DNA of 45,927 nucleotides from Hyphomonadaceae bacterium. Its GTDB lineage: Bacteria; Pseudomonadota; Alphaproteobacteria; Caulobacterales; Hyphomonadaceae. The stretch is from positions 49,679 through 95,605 of the forward strand of contig JALHLR010000008.1 of NCBI GenBank assembly GCA_022844475.1, read 5' to 3'. The translations under genes were made by a program, and so were the position numbers. Shown here piece after piece: positions 18,267-26,874 of the stretch. Position 1 is the first letter of the stretch. The number at the start of each line of letters is the position of its first letter. Below the pieces are notes generated by a model. That model saw only the letters and a program-made list of their open reading frames with translations. It did not search any database and was not told where the DNA came from.

Positions 18267-18777
18267 ATCGCGCCTGAGCTGACGCGGGTCTCGTTAGGCG
18301 ACGTCCGGCTCCGCGTGCGCAATGGCGGGCAGGTTGCGCGGCTCGCCCTGGCGTGATCCGCGCCCTGCTGCGGCGGTTTGCCTGCGTGCGGTGGGTGTGG
18401 CGGGCCGTCATGCCCTCGATGCGTTCGCGAAGGTGCGACGCTGGCGGGGCAGGCGTTTGGCCACCCGGGCAAAGTCGCGCCGCAGTCTCGGATTTACGGT
18501 CGAGGCCGGCGATGATGATCGCGTTGACCCCCGGCCTGTGACGTTGCGCCCACTGCGCCAGCGCAACGCTGCTTTCGCTCCCAAGGCGCGCCTCGATCAT
18601 CAGGACACGGATCGCAGGTCCGTGCTGCGGGACCGACCTGGCTTCCGCACCGCCAGCAGCTTCGACGACGCGAACTCCACAATCGCCGCGGTAGCCAGCG
18701 ATCGCAAGACGCGCGATCGCGTCGTTGTCAACCACAAGGATCGTCTCGCCAGGCAGGCAGGTTTGCGCGATCGGCAT
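18235..18777 (-). CDS. degenerate receiver-domain protein
   Basis: A 180-residue protein whose first ~125 residues have the layout of a response-regulator receiver domain: ETILVVDNDAIARLA (acidic pocket Asp17/Asp19), VRVVEAAGGAEA, IRVLMIEARLGS and VNAIIIAGLDRKSETAARL. The phospho-acceptor position holds Glu62, the Thr/Ser switch is Ala90 and no lysine is found where KP is expected (QTPAPPAS). Family knowledge suggests such a domain is not phosphorylated in the ordinary way; Glu may mimic phosphorylation. The C-terminal ~55 residues are Arg/Ala-rich with no domain. The start is ATG 18775-18777, with GGGA 9 nt upstream. No kinase gene is nearby. Confidence 0.6.
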   Translation of the reverse strand: MPIAQTCLPGETILVVDNDAIARLAIAGYRGDCGVRVVEAAGGAEARSVPQHGPAIRVLMIEARLGSESSVALAQWAQRHRPGVNAIIIAGLDRKSETAARLCPGGQTPAPPASHLRERIEGMTARHTHRTQANRRSRARITPGRAAQPARHCARGAGRRLTRPASAQARFTWTAGQATT

Positions 18778-18947
18778 GAGGTCGTTCCCACACCAGCTCG
18801 TCACGACCCAAGCGACCGGACATGGGCTGAGTTCCAACGTTACCGCTGCAGCGCCCGTAGATCTGGGGAGTTTCTCAGGACGGCATGGAACGGCTGGTGC
18901 GCACGCGGATCAGCAGCCGCGACAGATCCTCCAGGCAGCGACGACAT

Positions 18948-18976
18948 GAAAACGCCCGCCGGTGAAGGCGGGCGTT
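18948..18976 (-). terminator. rho-independent terminator of the F0 operon
   Basis: AACGCCCGCC and GGCGGGCGTT (18951-18976) form a perfect 10-bp stem around a 6-nt loop. On the minus strand the stem is followed by TTTTC, 31 bp after the atpF stop, so it ends the atp transcript. The stretch 18778-18947 has nothing else I can identify. Confidence 0.88.
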
Positions 18977-19006
18977 CCCGGATTCAATGCATTTGACGAT
19001 GCAGGC

Positions 19007-19582
19007 CTAGGACAGCGCGCGCGTGATCGATGCGAGCCCCTTGGCGAACTCGTCATCGGCGGCCTTGCCGGAAAGTTGTTCCGTGAGGATCGCAGCGGCG
19101 GCCTTCGAGGCGGTGTTGACCGCAGCCAGTTTCACATCGCGTATTGCGTCGGATTCGGCGCGGGCAATGCGCTCCTCAGCCAGCTTTTCGCGCGAGGCGA
19201 TGCGGGCGACGAGCGCTGCTTCGGCGGCGTTGGCGAGCTGCCCGGCTTCGCGGCGAGCGGCTTCGACGATGGCGCGGGCGTCTGCTTCGGCTTCGGCAGC
19301 GCGCTTCTGGACTTCGGCCAGCTTGGCCTCGGCTTCGCGCCGCAGCTGCTCGGCTGCGGCGAGTTCGGAGGTGATCTTGGCGGCGCGATCATCCAGCGAC
19401 TTGGTGATCGTTTTCGGCACTTTCATGTAGACAATGATGCCGATGAAAATGAGCAAGCCAATGAACGCCCAGAAGGTCGGGTCGTTCATGTCCAGATTCC
19501 AGCCCAGCAGGTTAAGAGCGGGCAGGGGACCGGCTTCGGCGGGGCCTGCGGTCAGCTGGGCGGTTGTTTCGTGCGGGGCCAT
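19007..19582 (-). CDS. atpF: ATP synthase F0 subunit b
   Basis: The b subunit forms the peripheral stalk linking F0 to F1, 191 residues. After a ~30-residue N-terminal tail it has one membrane helix, DPTFWAFIGLLIFIGIIVYM, then a long Ala/Glu/Arg-rich helix (SLDDRAAKITSELAAAEQLRREAEAKL onward) for coiled-coil pairing with b'. The ATG at 19580-19582 has GGGAGG 6 nt upstream and lies 1 bp after the b' stop. It is the last gene of the F0 operon, ahead of the terminator at 18951. Confidence 0.95.
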   Translation of the reverse strand: MAPHETTAQLTAGPAEAGPLPALNLLGWNLDMNDPTFWAFIGLLIFIGIIVYMKVPKTITKSLDDRAAKITSELAAAEQLRREAEAKLAEVQKRAAEAEADARAIVEAARREAGQLANAAEAALVARIASREKLAEERIARAESDAIRDVKLAAVNTASKAAAAILTEQLSGKAADDEFAKGLASITRALS

Positions 19583-19583
19583 G

Positions 19584-20114
19584 TCAGCCTCCCATCGCGC
19601 CGGCGACAGCTGCCTTGACGGCGGCCGGCGACGGTTTCGCGCCCGTGAGTTTCTCGGCGATCGCCGCGGCGGCGTCTTCGGCGACTGCCGAGACGTTGGC
19701 CATGGCCTTCGCGCGTGTATCCGAGATGCGCGCCTCCGCTGCGGCGAGGCGGGCGTTGAGCTCAGCCTCTTTCGCAGCGGTTGCAGCGGCGGTCTTCGCG
19801 TCGGCTTCAGCCTTGGCCTTCGACGCCGTGTCGCGCGCGTTGGCGCGGGCGGCGGCAATCTGGGCCTCGAACTGCTTCACTGACTCGTCGGCCTTGCCCG
19901 AAAGGACGGCGGCTTCGGCGACGTCGCGCTTGATTGCGCCGTCGCGGTCTTCCACCGCCTTGCGGATCTTCGGGAGGAAGACGTTGGCGACCGCGAAGTA
20001 GAGCACGGCAAAGGTAACGATCAGCCAGAATACCTGGGAGACCCCGGTATCCATGATCTGGTCGAACGGCGGGAAGCCGCTGCCGGACGCGTGTTCTGCA
20101 GTTTCGGTCGCCAC
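19584..20114 (-). CDS. atpF2: ATP synthase F0 subunit b'
   Basis: The second, divergent b-type stalk subunit found in alphaproteobacteria and photosynthetic organisms, 176 residues. It begins with FPPFDQIMDTGVSQVFW, then the membrane helix LIVTFAVLYFAVANVFLP and a long Ala/Glu/Lys helix. Position directly after atpE and the FPPFD start identify it as b' rather than b. It uses a GTG start (20112-20114) with GGGAGA 8 nt upstream. It pairs with atpF to form a heterodimeric stalk. Confidence 0.94.
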   Translation of the reverse strand: MATETAEHASGSGFPPFDQIMDTGVSQVFWLIVTFAVLYFAVANVFLPKIRKAVEDRDGAIKRDVAEAAVLSGKADESVKQFEAQIAAARANARDTASKAKAEADAKTAAATAAKEAELNARLAAAEARISDTRAKAMANVSAVAEDAAAAIAEKLTGAKPSPAAVKAAVAGAMGG

Positions 20115-20139
20115 GTCGGTATCTCCCGAGGAGGATAGA

Positions 20140-20361
20140 TTAGACGGCGAAGATCAGGATCAGGGCGATGGCGAAGCCGAAGATGCCCAGAGCTTCCGTC
20201 ACGGCGAAGCCGAAGATCAGGTTGCCGAACTGCTGCGGGGCGGCAGACGGGTTGCGCATCGCGCCGTCGAGGTAGGCGGCGAAGATGTTGCCCACGCCGA
20301 TGGCGGCGCCGAGCATGGCGAGACAGGCGAGACCTGCGCCGACGTAGTTGAGACCTTCCAT
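20140..20361 (-). CDS. atpE: ATP synthase F0 subunit c
   Basis: The ring subunit that carries protons, 73 residues, with two membrane helices joined by the polar loop RNPSAAPQQ. The ion-carrying carboxylate is Glu56 in GFAVTEALGIFGF; the surrounding residues lack the Gln and Ser/Thr set of sodium-binding rings, so proton use is expected. The first helix has the Gly/Ala-rich packing motif GAAIGVGNIFAAYLDG. The ATG at 20359-20361 has AAGGAGA about 6 nt upstream. Confidence 0.97.
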   Translation of the reverse strand: MEGLNYVGAGLACLAMLGAAIGVGNIFAAYLDGAMRNPSAAPQQFGNLIFGFAVTEALGIFGFAIALILIFAV

Positions 20362-20389
20362 TGTATTCTCCTTGGGAAGCCGTTGGTGA

Positions 20390-21151
20390 TCAGTGCGCCT
20401 CGCCGAGTGCGTCATTGAGATAGACGCAGGTCAGCATGGCGAACACGTAGGCCTGGAGGAACGCCACCAGGAATTCCAGCGCAGTCACACCAACGATCAA
20501 GGGCATCACGAGCAGACCCCCCATCAGCATGCCGATGCCGCCAAGGGCGACAGCGAGCGACGGGATGAAGCCAGCGAAGACTTTGAGCGCCACGTGGCCA
20601 CCAAGCATGTTCGCGAACAAGCGCATGCCGAGGCTGATCGGGCGTGACAGGAACGAGATGATTTCGATCGGGGTGACGATCAGGAGCAGCACGAATGGCA
20701 CGCCTGAGGGCACAAAAATCTTGAAGAAGCCGAGGCCTTTCTTCATCAGGCCCACGACGATCACGAGGCCGATGGTGAAGATGGCCATGAAGCCGGTGAC
20801 GGCGATGTGGCTGGTGGTGGTGAAGAAGTACGGGAACATGCCGATGATGTTCGCGATGAAGATGAAGGCGAACAGCGTGAAGACCAGCGGGATGAAGGGC
20901 TTGCCCGGCGCGTGGTTCACGTCCTTCACGATGCCGGCGATGAAGCCGTACCAGATCTCGGCCAGCGACTGCACGCGGTTCGGCACCGTCGACATTTTCG
21001 ATGTGGCGAGCGCCAGGAAGCCGATCACGAGCAGCACGCCCACGACCATCCAGAACGCGGAGTTCGTGAACGAAATGTCATAACCGCCAATGTTCAGATC
21101 GAACCACTTGCCGATCTGGAACTGGTGCATCGGGTCGGTGGCAATTCTCAT
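20390..21151 (-). CDS. atpB: ATP synthase F0 subunit a
   Basis: The stator subunit with the proton half-channels, 253 residues and about five to six membrane helices. The essential arginine lies in SLGMRLFANMLGGH, and polar channel residues follow in TALEFLVAFLQAYVFAMLTC. The N-terminus MHQFQIGKWFDL is typical for alphaproteobacteria. Its ATG overlaps the stop of atpI by 4 bp (ATGA), so translation is coupled. atpE starts 28 bp downstream. Confidence 0.97.
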   Translation of the reverse strand: MRIATDPMHQFQIGKWFDLNIGGYDISFTNSAFWMVVGVLLVIGFLALATSKMSTVPNRVQSLAEIWYGFIAGIVKDVNHAPGKPFIPLVFTLFAFIFIANIIGMFPYFFTTTSHIAVTGFMAIFTIGLVIVVGLMKKGLGFFKIFVPSGVPFVLLLIVTPIEIISFLSRPISLGMRLFANMLGGHVALKVFAGFIPSLAVALGGIGMLMGGLLVMPLIVGVTALEFLVAFLQAYVFAMLTCVYLNDALGEAH

Positions 21152-21465
21152 TCGCCTGCGCCTTCGCCCTTGTTGCTCTCACTGGCCCCGGCCTGATTGG
21201 CCTTGCTTGCGGTCGCCACGACATTCCGGACGCCGGCCACGAAACCCAGCATGAGGCATGAAACCAGCCCCCAGGGTGTCCACCCGAAGAGCGCGTCCAG
21301 TCCCCATCCCAGGACGGCTCCCACAATGACAGCGGCCGCAAAGTCCGACGCCATGCGGAAACCGAGACCCATTCCCTTGCTCGTCGCCATATACCTGGGA
21401 CGTTCCCGCGCATCGATCTCGGCCTGGGCCTTGGCGATCCGTTGATTCAGATCGTCCTGGCTCAT
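21148..21465 (-). CDS. atpI: ATP synthase assembly protein I
   Basis: A 105-residue membrane protein, first gene of the F0 operon. It has a charged N-terminal region (MSQDDLNQRIAKAQAEI) and two membrane helices (SDFAAAVIVGAVLGWGLDALF and WGLVSCLMLGFVAGVRNVV). AtpI helps assemble the c ring and may aid magnesium uptake in some species. I chose ATG 21463-21465; longer readings are Arg/Pro-rich and pass through the promoter at 21560. The stop overlaps atpB. Confidence 0.88.
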   Translation of the reverse strand: MSQDDLNQRIAKAQAEIDARERPRYMATSKGMGLGFRMASDFAAAVIVGAVLGWGLDALFGWTPWGLVSCLMLGFVAGVRNVVATASKANQAGASESNKGEGAGE

Positions 21466-21559
21466 GTCAGAGGTCCGCGTGGGAGGGGAAAAGTCCGGCC
21501 CTGCGTGCGTCGAAGCCCCGGAAATCCAAGTGGAAACCCGAGGTTTCGGCGCGGGCGAA

Positions 21560-21588
21560 GCTATAGGGGCGGCCCTGAGTCCCGTCAA
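21560..21588 (-). promoter_or_regulatory. promoter of the F0 (atp) operon
   Basis: On the minus strand TTGACG (21583-21588) and TATAGC (21560-21565) are exactly 17 bp apart, a near-ideal housekeeping promoter for this group. The start point would be near 21553, giving an ~88-nt leader before atpI. It falls in the 262-bp spacer after smc. Confidence 0.75.
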
Positions 21589-21635
21589 GCAAATGTCACG
21601 TGCGAATTGGACCGCAACCACCTGATTCTTAGAGC

Positions 21636-21653
21636 TTTTCGCAATGGCGAAAA
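21636..21653. promoter_or_regulatory. hairpin between smc and the atp promoter
   Basis: TTTTCGC-AATG-GCGAAAA is a perfect 7-bp inverted repeat with a 4-nt loop, about 48 bp upstream of the atp -35 box and 75 bp after the smc stop. With A-runs before and T-runs in the stem it could terminate smc transcripts, or be an upstream binding site. A second, weaker repeat (GCCAAA/TTTGGC) is at 21683-21701. Confidence 0.4.
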
Positions 21654-21727
21654 CGCCGCAGCCGGATCCGACAGAGAGGGTAGCCAAAAACCGCGTTTGG
21701 CATCGCGGCCTCGGCCACGTCCGGCCC

Positions 21728-24700
21728 TTACGCCGCCGCGAGCCGTTCTGCGGCCTGGAGATCGACCGACACAAGTTTCGAGACACCGCGTTCCTGCATG
21801 GTGACGCCGAACAGGCGATCCATGCGGGACATGGTGACTGCGTTGTGGGTGATGATCACGAAGCGCGTCTGCGTGCGCGCGCGCATTTCCTCCAGCAGGC
21901 GACAGAAGCGGTCGACGTTTGCGTCATCGAGCGGGGCGTCGACTTCATCCAGCACGCAGATGGGGGCGGGGCGGGAGAGGAAGACGGCAAAGATGAGCGC
22001 CGTGGCGGTCAGCGCCTGTTCGCCGCCCGACATCAGGGACAATTGGCCAAGCCGCTTGCCCGGGGGCGAGGCGTAGATTTCGAGGCCGGCATCGAGCGGA
22101 TCGTCGGATTCGGTGAGACGCAGTTCGGCGTGGCCGCCGCCGAACAAGGCCGTGAACAGAGAGCCAAAGTGCCCGTTCACGAGCTGGAAGGCGTCGAGCA
22201 GGCGCTGACGGCCATCCATATTCAGCGCGTCAATGCCTTCGCGGAGCCTGGCAATGGCGGCAGCGAGGTCATCGCGCTCCTCGATCTGGAAACCCATGCG
22301 CTTCGAGATCTCGGTAAGCTGTTCGTCAGCCTCCATGTTCACCGCGCCGAGTTGGTCACGCTCGCGGCGCAGCTGGCCGAGGCGCGTGTCCAGAACGTGG
22401 GCGTCGGCGCTGGCTTCTTCCGGCTCCGGCGCATCGGCATCGCCGTGCTCCGCGCGTGCGGCGCGTGAGGCTGCGAGGATTGCAGAGACGCGGCCTTCGA
22501 GTTCGTCGAGTTCTTGGTCAAATGCGGCGCGGACCTGTTCAGCGATCTCGGCCTCGCGGCGGACGGCGGCTTCCAGGCGAGATTCTGCGCGGACGAGCGC
22601 TTCGCGTGCTGTCGAGGCGCCATCGCGCGCGGCGCGGGCGGCGATCTCTGTCTCGCGCAGGCCGGCTTCGGCCTCAGCGAGCGCATCGGCAGCCGTGCGG
22701 CGAGCGGCGTCTGCGGTTTCGGCATTGGTCGCGAGTTCGTCGAGCCTGCGCTGGATCGCGGCCGGTTGCTCGCGCGCATGATCGAAGGCGACGCGCGCAT
22801 CGGCCAGCTCGCGCGCCATGGCGGAGAGGCGTGTTGACGCCTCGCTCCCCCGCGCGCGCCATTCGTCGCGGTCATGCACAAGCGAGACACGCTGGGCTGC
22901 GGCGCGTTCGGCATCGCGGAGGAAAGCATCAAGCGCTGCGGCGGCCGTGCGCTCGGCATCGCGGCCGGTGCGGATCTGATCGGACAGCCTGACAAGGATC
23001 TCCCGGTCGTGGTCGGACGGCGCGGCGGCGAGCGAAGCGCGGGCGACGCTGAGCGCTTGCGCTGCGCCGTCGCGCTCCGCGGCGAGACGCGCAGCAGTTT
23101 CGCGCAGGGATGCGCCGCGCAGCGACAGACGTTCGACATCCTGTTCGGCGCGGATTGCGGCTTCATGTGCTTGTGCTGCGGTCCGCGCAAGGTCAGGCGC
23201 CTGGCGGCGGGCGGCCATCAGCGTCATCTCAGCATCGGTGAGTTGCTTCGAGGCCTGTGCACGCGCTTGGGCGGCAGCGTCGCGCGCAACGTGCGCGGCA
23301 GCGATTTCCGGCCGCAGGGCCTGGCGGCGGGCGCGTTGTTCTAGCTTTTCTGCCGACGTCAGCGGTGCATCGGCCGTGCGCACGAAGCCATCCCAGCGCC
23401 ACAGATCGCCCTCGCGGCTGACCAGGCTCTGGCCGGTCTTCAGGTGCGTGACGAGATCTGCGCCAATAGCGCGATCGACGAGGCCGCACTGGGTAAGGCG
23501 CGGGTAAAGTTCGGCCGGAGCCTCGACCAGCTGGGAGAGCGCCTTTGCGCCCGCGGGCAGGGCACTGGCGGCCTCGCCATGGCGGCCCGACCAGTGGACC
23601 GGCGAGGCGATATCCGTTGGCGCGTCGAGATCATCGTCGAGCGCTGCAGCGATGGCGCGTTCGAGCCCCGGCGCCCGCACGCCATCCATGACCGGAGGCG
23701 AAGTGGTGGCGCTCAGCTGGCGCAGCAGGCGGTCGAGGCCTTTCAGTTCGGATTCGAGTTCGCCGACCTTGCGCTCAGCTGCCAGCAGCGGCGGCGTCAG
23801 GCGGGCTTCGACGGCGCGCGCCTCGTCCACCGCGCGCAGCGCCGCGTTGAGCGCCGATTGGACCGCCTGCGCTTTTTTCTCCAGATCGGCGTGGCGCGCA
23901 CGTGCATCCTTCAGCGCAGCGTCCATTTTCGCAGGGTCGCCGACGGAGGCAAGTTCGGTCTCGACCTTCTTCAGTTCATTCGCCAGCCGCGCATGGCGCT
24001 CGTCCTCGCGGCGCACAGCGGCTTGTGCGGCGGCGGCTTCTGCGTCCGCCTTGGCAAGCGCGGTGCGGCGCTGATCGGCTTCCTGCTCGAATGCCTGTAG
24101 CGCGCCCATCGCTGTGTCGACTGCAGCGGCAAGTTCGGCCTCGCGCGCGGCCTTTGCATCGGCATCATCCGGGGGGAGGGCTGCGAGGAGCTGCGTTGCC
24201 CGTTCAGCGCGGGCAGCGGCGTCGTCGCGTTGCACCGTCTCCCGCGTGGTGTCTTCCAGCAGGCGCGTGATGTCGCGTTCGAGACGCGTCGAGAGATCCT
24301 TTGCGGCGTCGCGCTCGGCTTCGATGCGTGCAAGCTGCAGCTTGATCACGCCGAGCCGTCCGGCGGCGTCGGCCTCAGCTGCGCGCAGCGGCTCTATTGT
24401 TGCGCGTGCTTCCAGTTCTTCCGTTGAAGCGCGGGCAACCGCTGAGACGGTCTTCACTTCTTCGCTCTTCGCAGCGTCGAGCGCCTTTCGCGCCTGCTGC
24501 GTTTCGACAACCGCGCCGCGCCAGCGAGCCGCGCCGAGACGTGCTTCGAGCGCGGCGATCTCCTCGGAAAGTGCGCGGTACTTGCGCGCCTTGCTGGCCT
24601 GGCGCTTCAACGCATTTGCCTGCCGCTCCACTTCGGCCATGATGTCGGCGAGCTTGGCGAGGTTTTCGTCCGCTGCCTTGAGCTTCAGCTCCGCCTCATG

Positions 24701-25231
24701 GCGGCGGGCGGCAAGGCCGCCAATGCCAGCAGCCTCCTCGAGGATGCGGCGGCGGTTCTGCGGCTTCGCGCCGATCAGCTCGCTGATCTGGCCCTGCCTG
24801 ACGAGTGCCGGCGAGTTGGCGCCGGTGGACGCGTCGGCAAAGAGTAGCTGCACATCCTTGGCACGCACGGTGCGGCCATTGATCTTGTAGGAGGAGCCCG
24901 CGCCGCGCCGAAGCATACGCCTGATCTCGAGCAGGTCTTCGTCGTTGAACTCAGCCGGCGCACCGCGATCCCGGTTGTCGAGCTGGAGCACGACTTCCGC
25001 CATTTCGCGGGCGGGCCGCGCGTCTGTGCCCGAGAAGATGAGATCGTCCATCTCCCCGCCGCGCATGGCGCGCGCCGAGGTCGCGCCCATCGCCCAGCGC
25101 AGCGCTTCGAGCAGGTTCGACTTTCCGCAGCCATTGGGGCCGACAATGCCGGTCAGGCCTTCTTCGATCGGCACATCCACCGGATCGACGAAGGACTTGA
25201 AGCCCGCAATCTTGAGGCCGATCAGGTGCAA
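21728..25231 (-). CDS. smc: chromosome segregation ATPase SMC
   Basis: A 1167-residue structural-maintenance-of-chromosomes protein that compacts and segregates DNA with ScpA/ScpB. The N-terminal head has KIAGFKSFVDPV and Walker A GPNGCGKSN. Two very long Ala/Glu/Arg-rich coiled coils flank a hinge at about residues 510-640 (VHWSGRHGEAASALPAG, GDLWRWDGFV). The C-terminal head has the ABC signature LSLMSGGEQALTA and Walker B ICVLDEVDAPLDDANV. The start appears to be TTG 25229-25231, with GGGAA 8 nt upstream; homology begins right there. The gene follows two DsbA-like lipoproteins, an order seen in other alphaproteobacteria. Confidence 0.97.
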   Translation of the reverse strand: MHLIGLKIAGFKSFVDPVDVPIEEGLTGIVGPNGCGKSNLLEALRWAMGATSARAMRGGEMDDLIFSGTDARPAREMAEVVLQLDNRDRGAPAEFNDEDLLEIRRMLRRGAGSSYKINGRTVRAKDVQLLFADASTGANSPALVRQGQISELIGAKPQNRRRILEEAAGIGGLAARRHEAELKLKAADENLAKLADIMAEVERQANALKRQASKARKYRALSEEIAALEARLGAARWRGAVVETQQARKALDAAKSEEVKTVSAVARASTEELEARATIEPLRAAEADAAGRLGVIKLQLARIEAERDAAKDLSTRLERDITRLLEDTTRETVQRDDAAARAERATQLLAALPPDDADAKAAREAELAAAVDTAMGALQAFEQEADQRRTALAKADAEAAAAQAAVRREDERHARLANELKKVETELASVGDPAKMDAALKDARARHADLEKKAQAVQSALNAALRAVDEARAVEARLTPPLLAAERKVGELESELKGLDRLLRQLSATTSPPVMDGVRAPGLERAIAAALDDDLDAPTDIASPVHWSGRHGEAASALPAGAKALSQLVEAPAELYPRLTQCGLVDRAIGADLVTHLKTGQSLVSREGDLWRWDGFVRTADAPLTSAEKLEQRARRQALRPEIAAAHVARDAAAQARAQASKQLTDAEMTLMAARRQAPDLARTAAQAHEAAIRAEQDVERLSLRGASLRETAARLAAERDGAAQALSVARASLAAAPSDHDREILVRLSDQIRTGRDAERTAAAALDAFLRDAERAAAQRVSLVHDRDEWRARGSEASTRLSAMARELADARVAFDHAREQPAAIQRRLDELATNAETADAARRTAADALAEAEAGLRETEIAARAARDGASTAREALVRAESRLEAAVRREAEIAEQVRAAFDQELDELEGRVSAILAASRAARAEHGDADAPEPEEASADAHVLDTRLGQLRRERDQLGAVNMEADEQLTEISKRMGFQIEERDDLAAAIARLREGIDALNMDGRQRLLDAFQLVNGHFGSLFTALFGGGHAELRLTESDDPLDAGLEIYASPPGKRLGQLSLMSGGEQALTATALIFAVFLSRPAPICVLDEVDAPLDDANVDRFCRLLEEMRARTQTRFVIITHNAVTMSRMDRLFGVTMQERGVSKLVSVDLQAAERLAAA

Positions 25232-25330
25232 GCCGGATTCCCGTTTGGCCCCGCCAGTATGGGCTTTCAGCCCGCTTAGAGACGGGCTGCACCGGGGTCA
25301 ATGCCAGTCGCCAGCGGGGCGATGGCTGCG

Positions 25331-25987
25331 TTATTGCGGCGCTGGCGCAGCGGGGGCGCCCGCTTTGGCCAGTTCAGCATCGATCGCGGCGGAAATCGCT
25401 TCCAGTGATTCCGGCTCGATCTTCACGCCGTTGATGACAAAGCTCGGTGTGCCTGTGATCGTCGCCGGCATGTCGGCAAGCGCCGCGTTTGTGGCCGCGA
25501 GGATTGTCGGGTCATCGATACAGGTTGAAACAGCATCGGGCGAGAGATCGAACTTCGCGCCGATGGCGTTCAGCTGCTTCTTCATGTCCTCGGGCGAGGC
25601 GGCGTTGAACAGCGCCTCCTGCTCGTCGAACATCACGTCGATCGCCTCGAAGAAGCGATCCTCGCCGGCGCAGCGTGCGATCGCCGCACCGGCAAGCGAG
25701 AGCGGCGCCGGCGTAGTTGGCAGCACATACCAGGCGAGCTTCACCTTGCCGGTGTCGATGTATTTCGCCTTCAGCTCGGGGAAGATTTCCTCGTGAAATG
25801 CGCGGCAGTGGCCACAGGTTGTCGAAGCGTATTCCGCCAGCTCCACGGGCGCGTTGGCATCCCCCAGCACCGGCTTGCCGAGGAAGGGCGAGATGGGAAC
25901 CTTGGTGTAGGCGTCGATTTCGGCTGCGGGCGTGCACGCGGCCAGCAGCAAGGCTGCAGAGGCGAGAGCGAGGCGGGCGTTTTTCAT
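25331..25987 (-). CDS. DsbA-family thiol oxidoreductase lipoprotein, CGHC type
   Basis: A 218-residue periplasmic thioredoxin-fold lipoprotein. The signal peptide ends at lipobox LAAC (Cys18). The redox site is CGHC (Cys58, Cys61) in AEYASTTCGHCRAFHEEIFP, the same dipeptide as protein disulfide isomerase. The cis-proline loop is TGTPSFVINGVKI and a second cysteine pair is ARC/TCID. The C-terminus is Ala/Pro-rich. ATG 25985-25987 is 1 bp after the stop of its paralogue upstream, so the two are one transcriptional unit. It probably oxidises or isomerises disulfides in exported proteins. Confidence 0.93.
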   Translation of the reverse strand: MKNARLALASAALLLAACTPAAEIDAYTKVPISPFLGKPVLGDANAPVELAEYASTTCGHCRAFHEEIFPELKAKYIDTGKVKLAWYVLPTTPAPLSLAGAAIARCAGEDRFFEAIDVMFDEQEALFNAASPEDMKKQLNAIGAKFDLSPDAVSTCIDDPTILAATNAALADMPATITGTPSFVINGVKIEPESLEAISAAIDAELAKAGAPAAPAPQ

Positions 25988-25988
25988 C

Positions 25989-26783
25989 CTATTGCGCCGG
26001 CGGTGTCGAAGCGGGCGCGGCGGGCGTTGCCGGCGTGGTGGTGGGTGTCGCCTCGGCCGGCGGCGCCTCGATCTCGGTCGGGATCGGTTTGCCAGCCAGT
26101 TTCGCCTCGATGGCGGCGACCATGTATTCCCAGCCGCGATTTTCCATCTTCTCGCCATTCAGGAAGAAGGTCGGCGTACCGCTGATCTTCATGTTGGGGT
26201 CGGGGTTCAGAAATGCATCGTCATGCGACTTCTTGATCGAGGCGCGCAGCTCCGGCTGGTGGTCGATGCAGGTGCGCATCTCATCGAGCGTAATGCCGTT
26301 GGCGGCGGCAACCTCGGCCAGCACGGGAAGCGCCTTGCCTTCGCGCGCCGCATCGAGCAGGTCGGCCTGCGCGGTGAAGATGGCGTCGATCATGGTGTGG
26401 AATTTCTCGGGCCCCTCGCAGCGTGCGACCGAGGCCAGCACCACGCCGAAGCCATCGGTTGCCTTGCCGTCCGGCCCGGCTTCGAGCGGATAGTCGCGGT
26501 AGATGTACCGCACCTTGCCGGTGTCGATGTAGGTCGCCTTGAGCCGCGGAAAGATCTGTTTCGCAAAGTCCCGGCAGACATGGCAGGTCAACGCCGCGTA
26601 CTCGACGATTTCGAGGGGGGCGTCCGCGCTGCCGATCGGCACGTCGCCGATCACGGGCGTCACCGGCACGGGTGTAAAGTTCGAGACGGGCTTTGCCGGC
26701 TCGCCGCCGCAGGCTGCAAGCATCGCCGCTGCGGCGAGGGTGCCGGTGAAGGCGAGCGGACGAAGGGCGAAAGCGCGGATCAT
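25989..26783 (-). CDS. DsbA-family thiol oxidoreductase lipoprotein, CHVC type
   Basis: A 264-residue paralogue of the previous protein. Its signal peptide ends at LAAC (Cys25). The redox motif is CHVC (Cys67, Cys70) in EYAALTCHVCRDFAKQIFP, an uncommon dipeptide. Other matching blocks are ATYIDTGKVRYIYRDYPLE, the ARC/TCID pair and the cis-proline loop SGTPTFFLNGEKM. The last ~40 residues are a Pro/Ala/Thr-rich tail. GAGGAA precedes ATG 26783. No dsbB-like gene is in the window, so how these proteins are re-oxidised is unknown. Confidence 0.93.
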   Translation of the reverse strand: MIRAFALRPLAFTGTLAAAAMLAACGGEPAKPVSNFTPVPVTPVIGDVPIGSADAPLEIVEYAALTCHVCRDFAKQIFPRLKATYIDTGKVRYIYRDYPLEAGPDGKATDGFGVVLASVARCEGPEKFHTMIDAIFTAQADLLDAAREGKALPVLAEVAAANGITLDEMRTCIDHQPELRASIKKSHDDAFLNPDPNMKISGTPTFFLNGEKMENRGWEYMVAAIEAKLAGKPIPTEIEAPPAEATPTTTPATPAAPASTPPAQ

Positions 26784-26874
26784 CGGGCGTTCCTCGATTT
26801 GTTGGGCGGTTGTGGCCAAACTGCAGGGGCGGGTCAACTTGGCGTCCGTCACAAACCCATGTTTCGCGAATGCG

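Noticed and set aside
21683..21701. GCCAAA/TTTGGC repeat as smc terminator
   Set aside because: Only 6-bp arms, no T-run after the stem; noted but not called as terminator.
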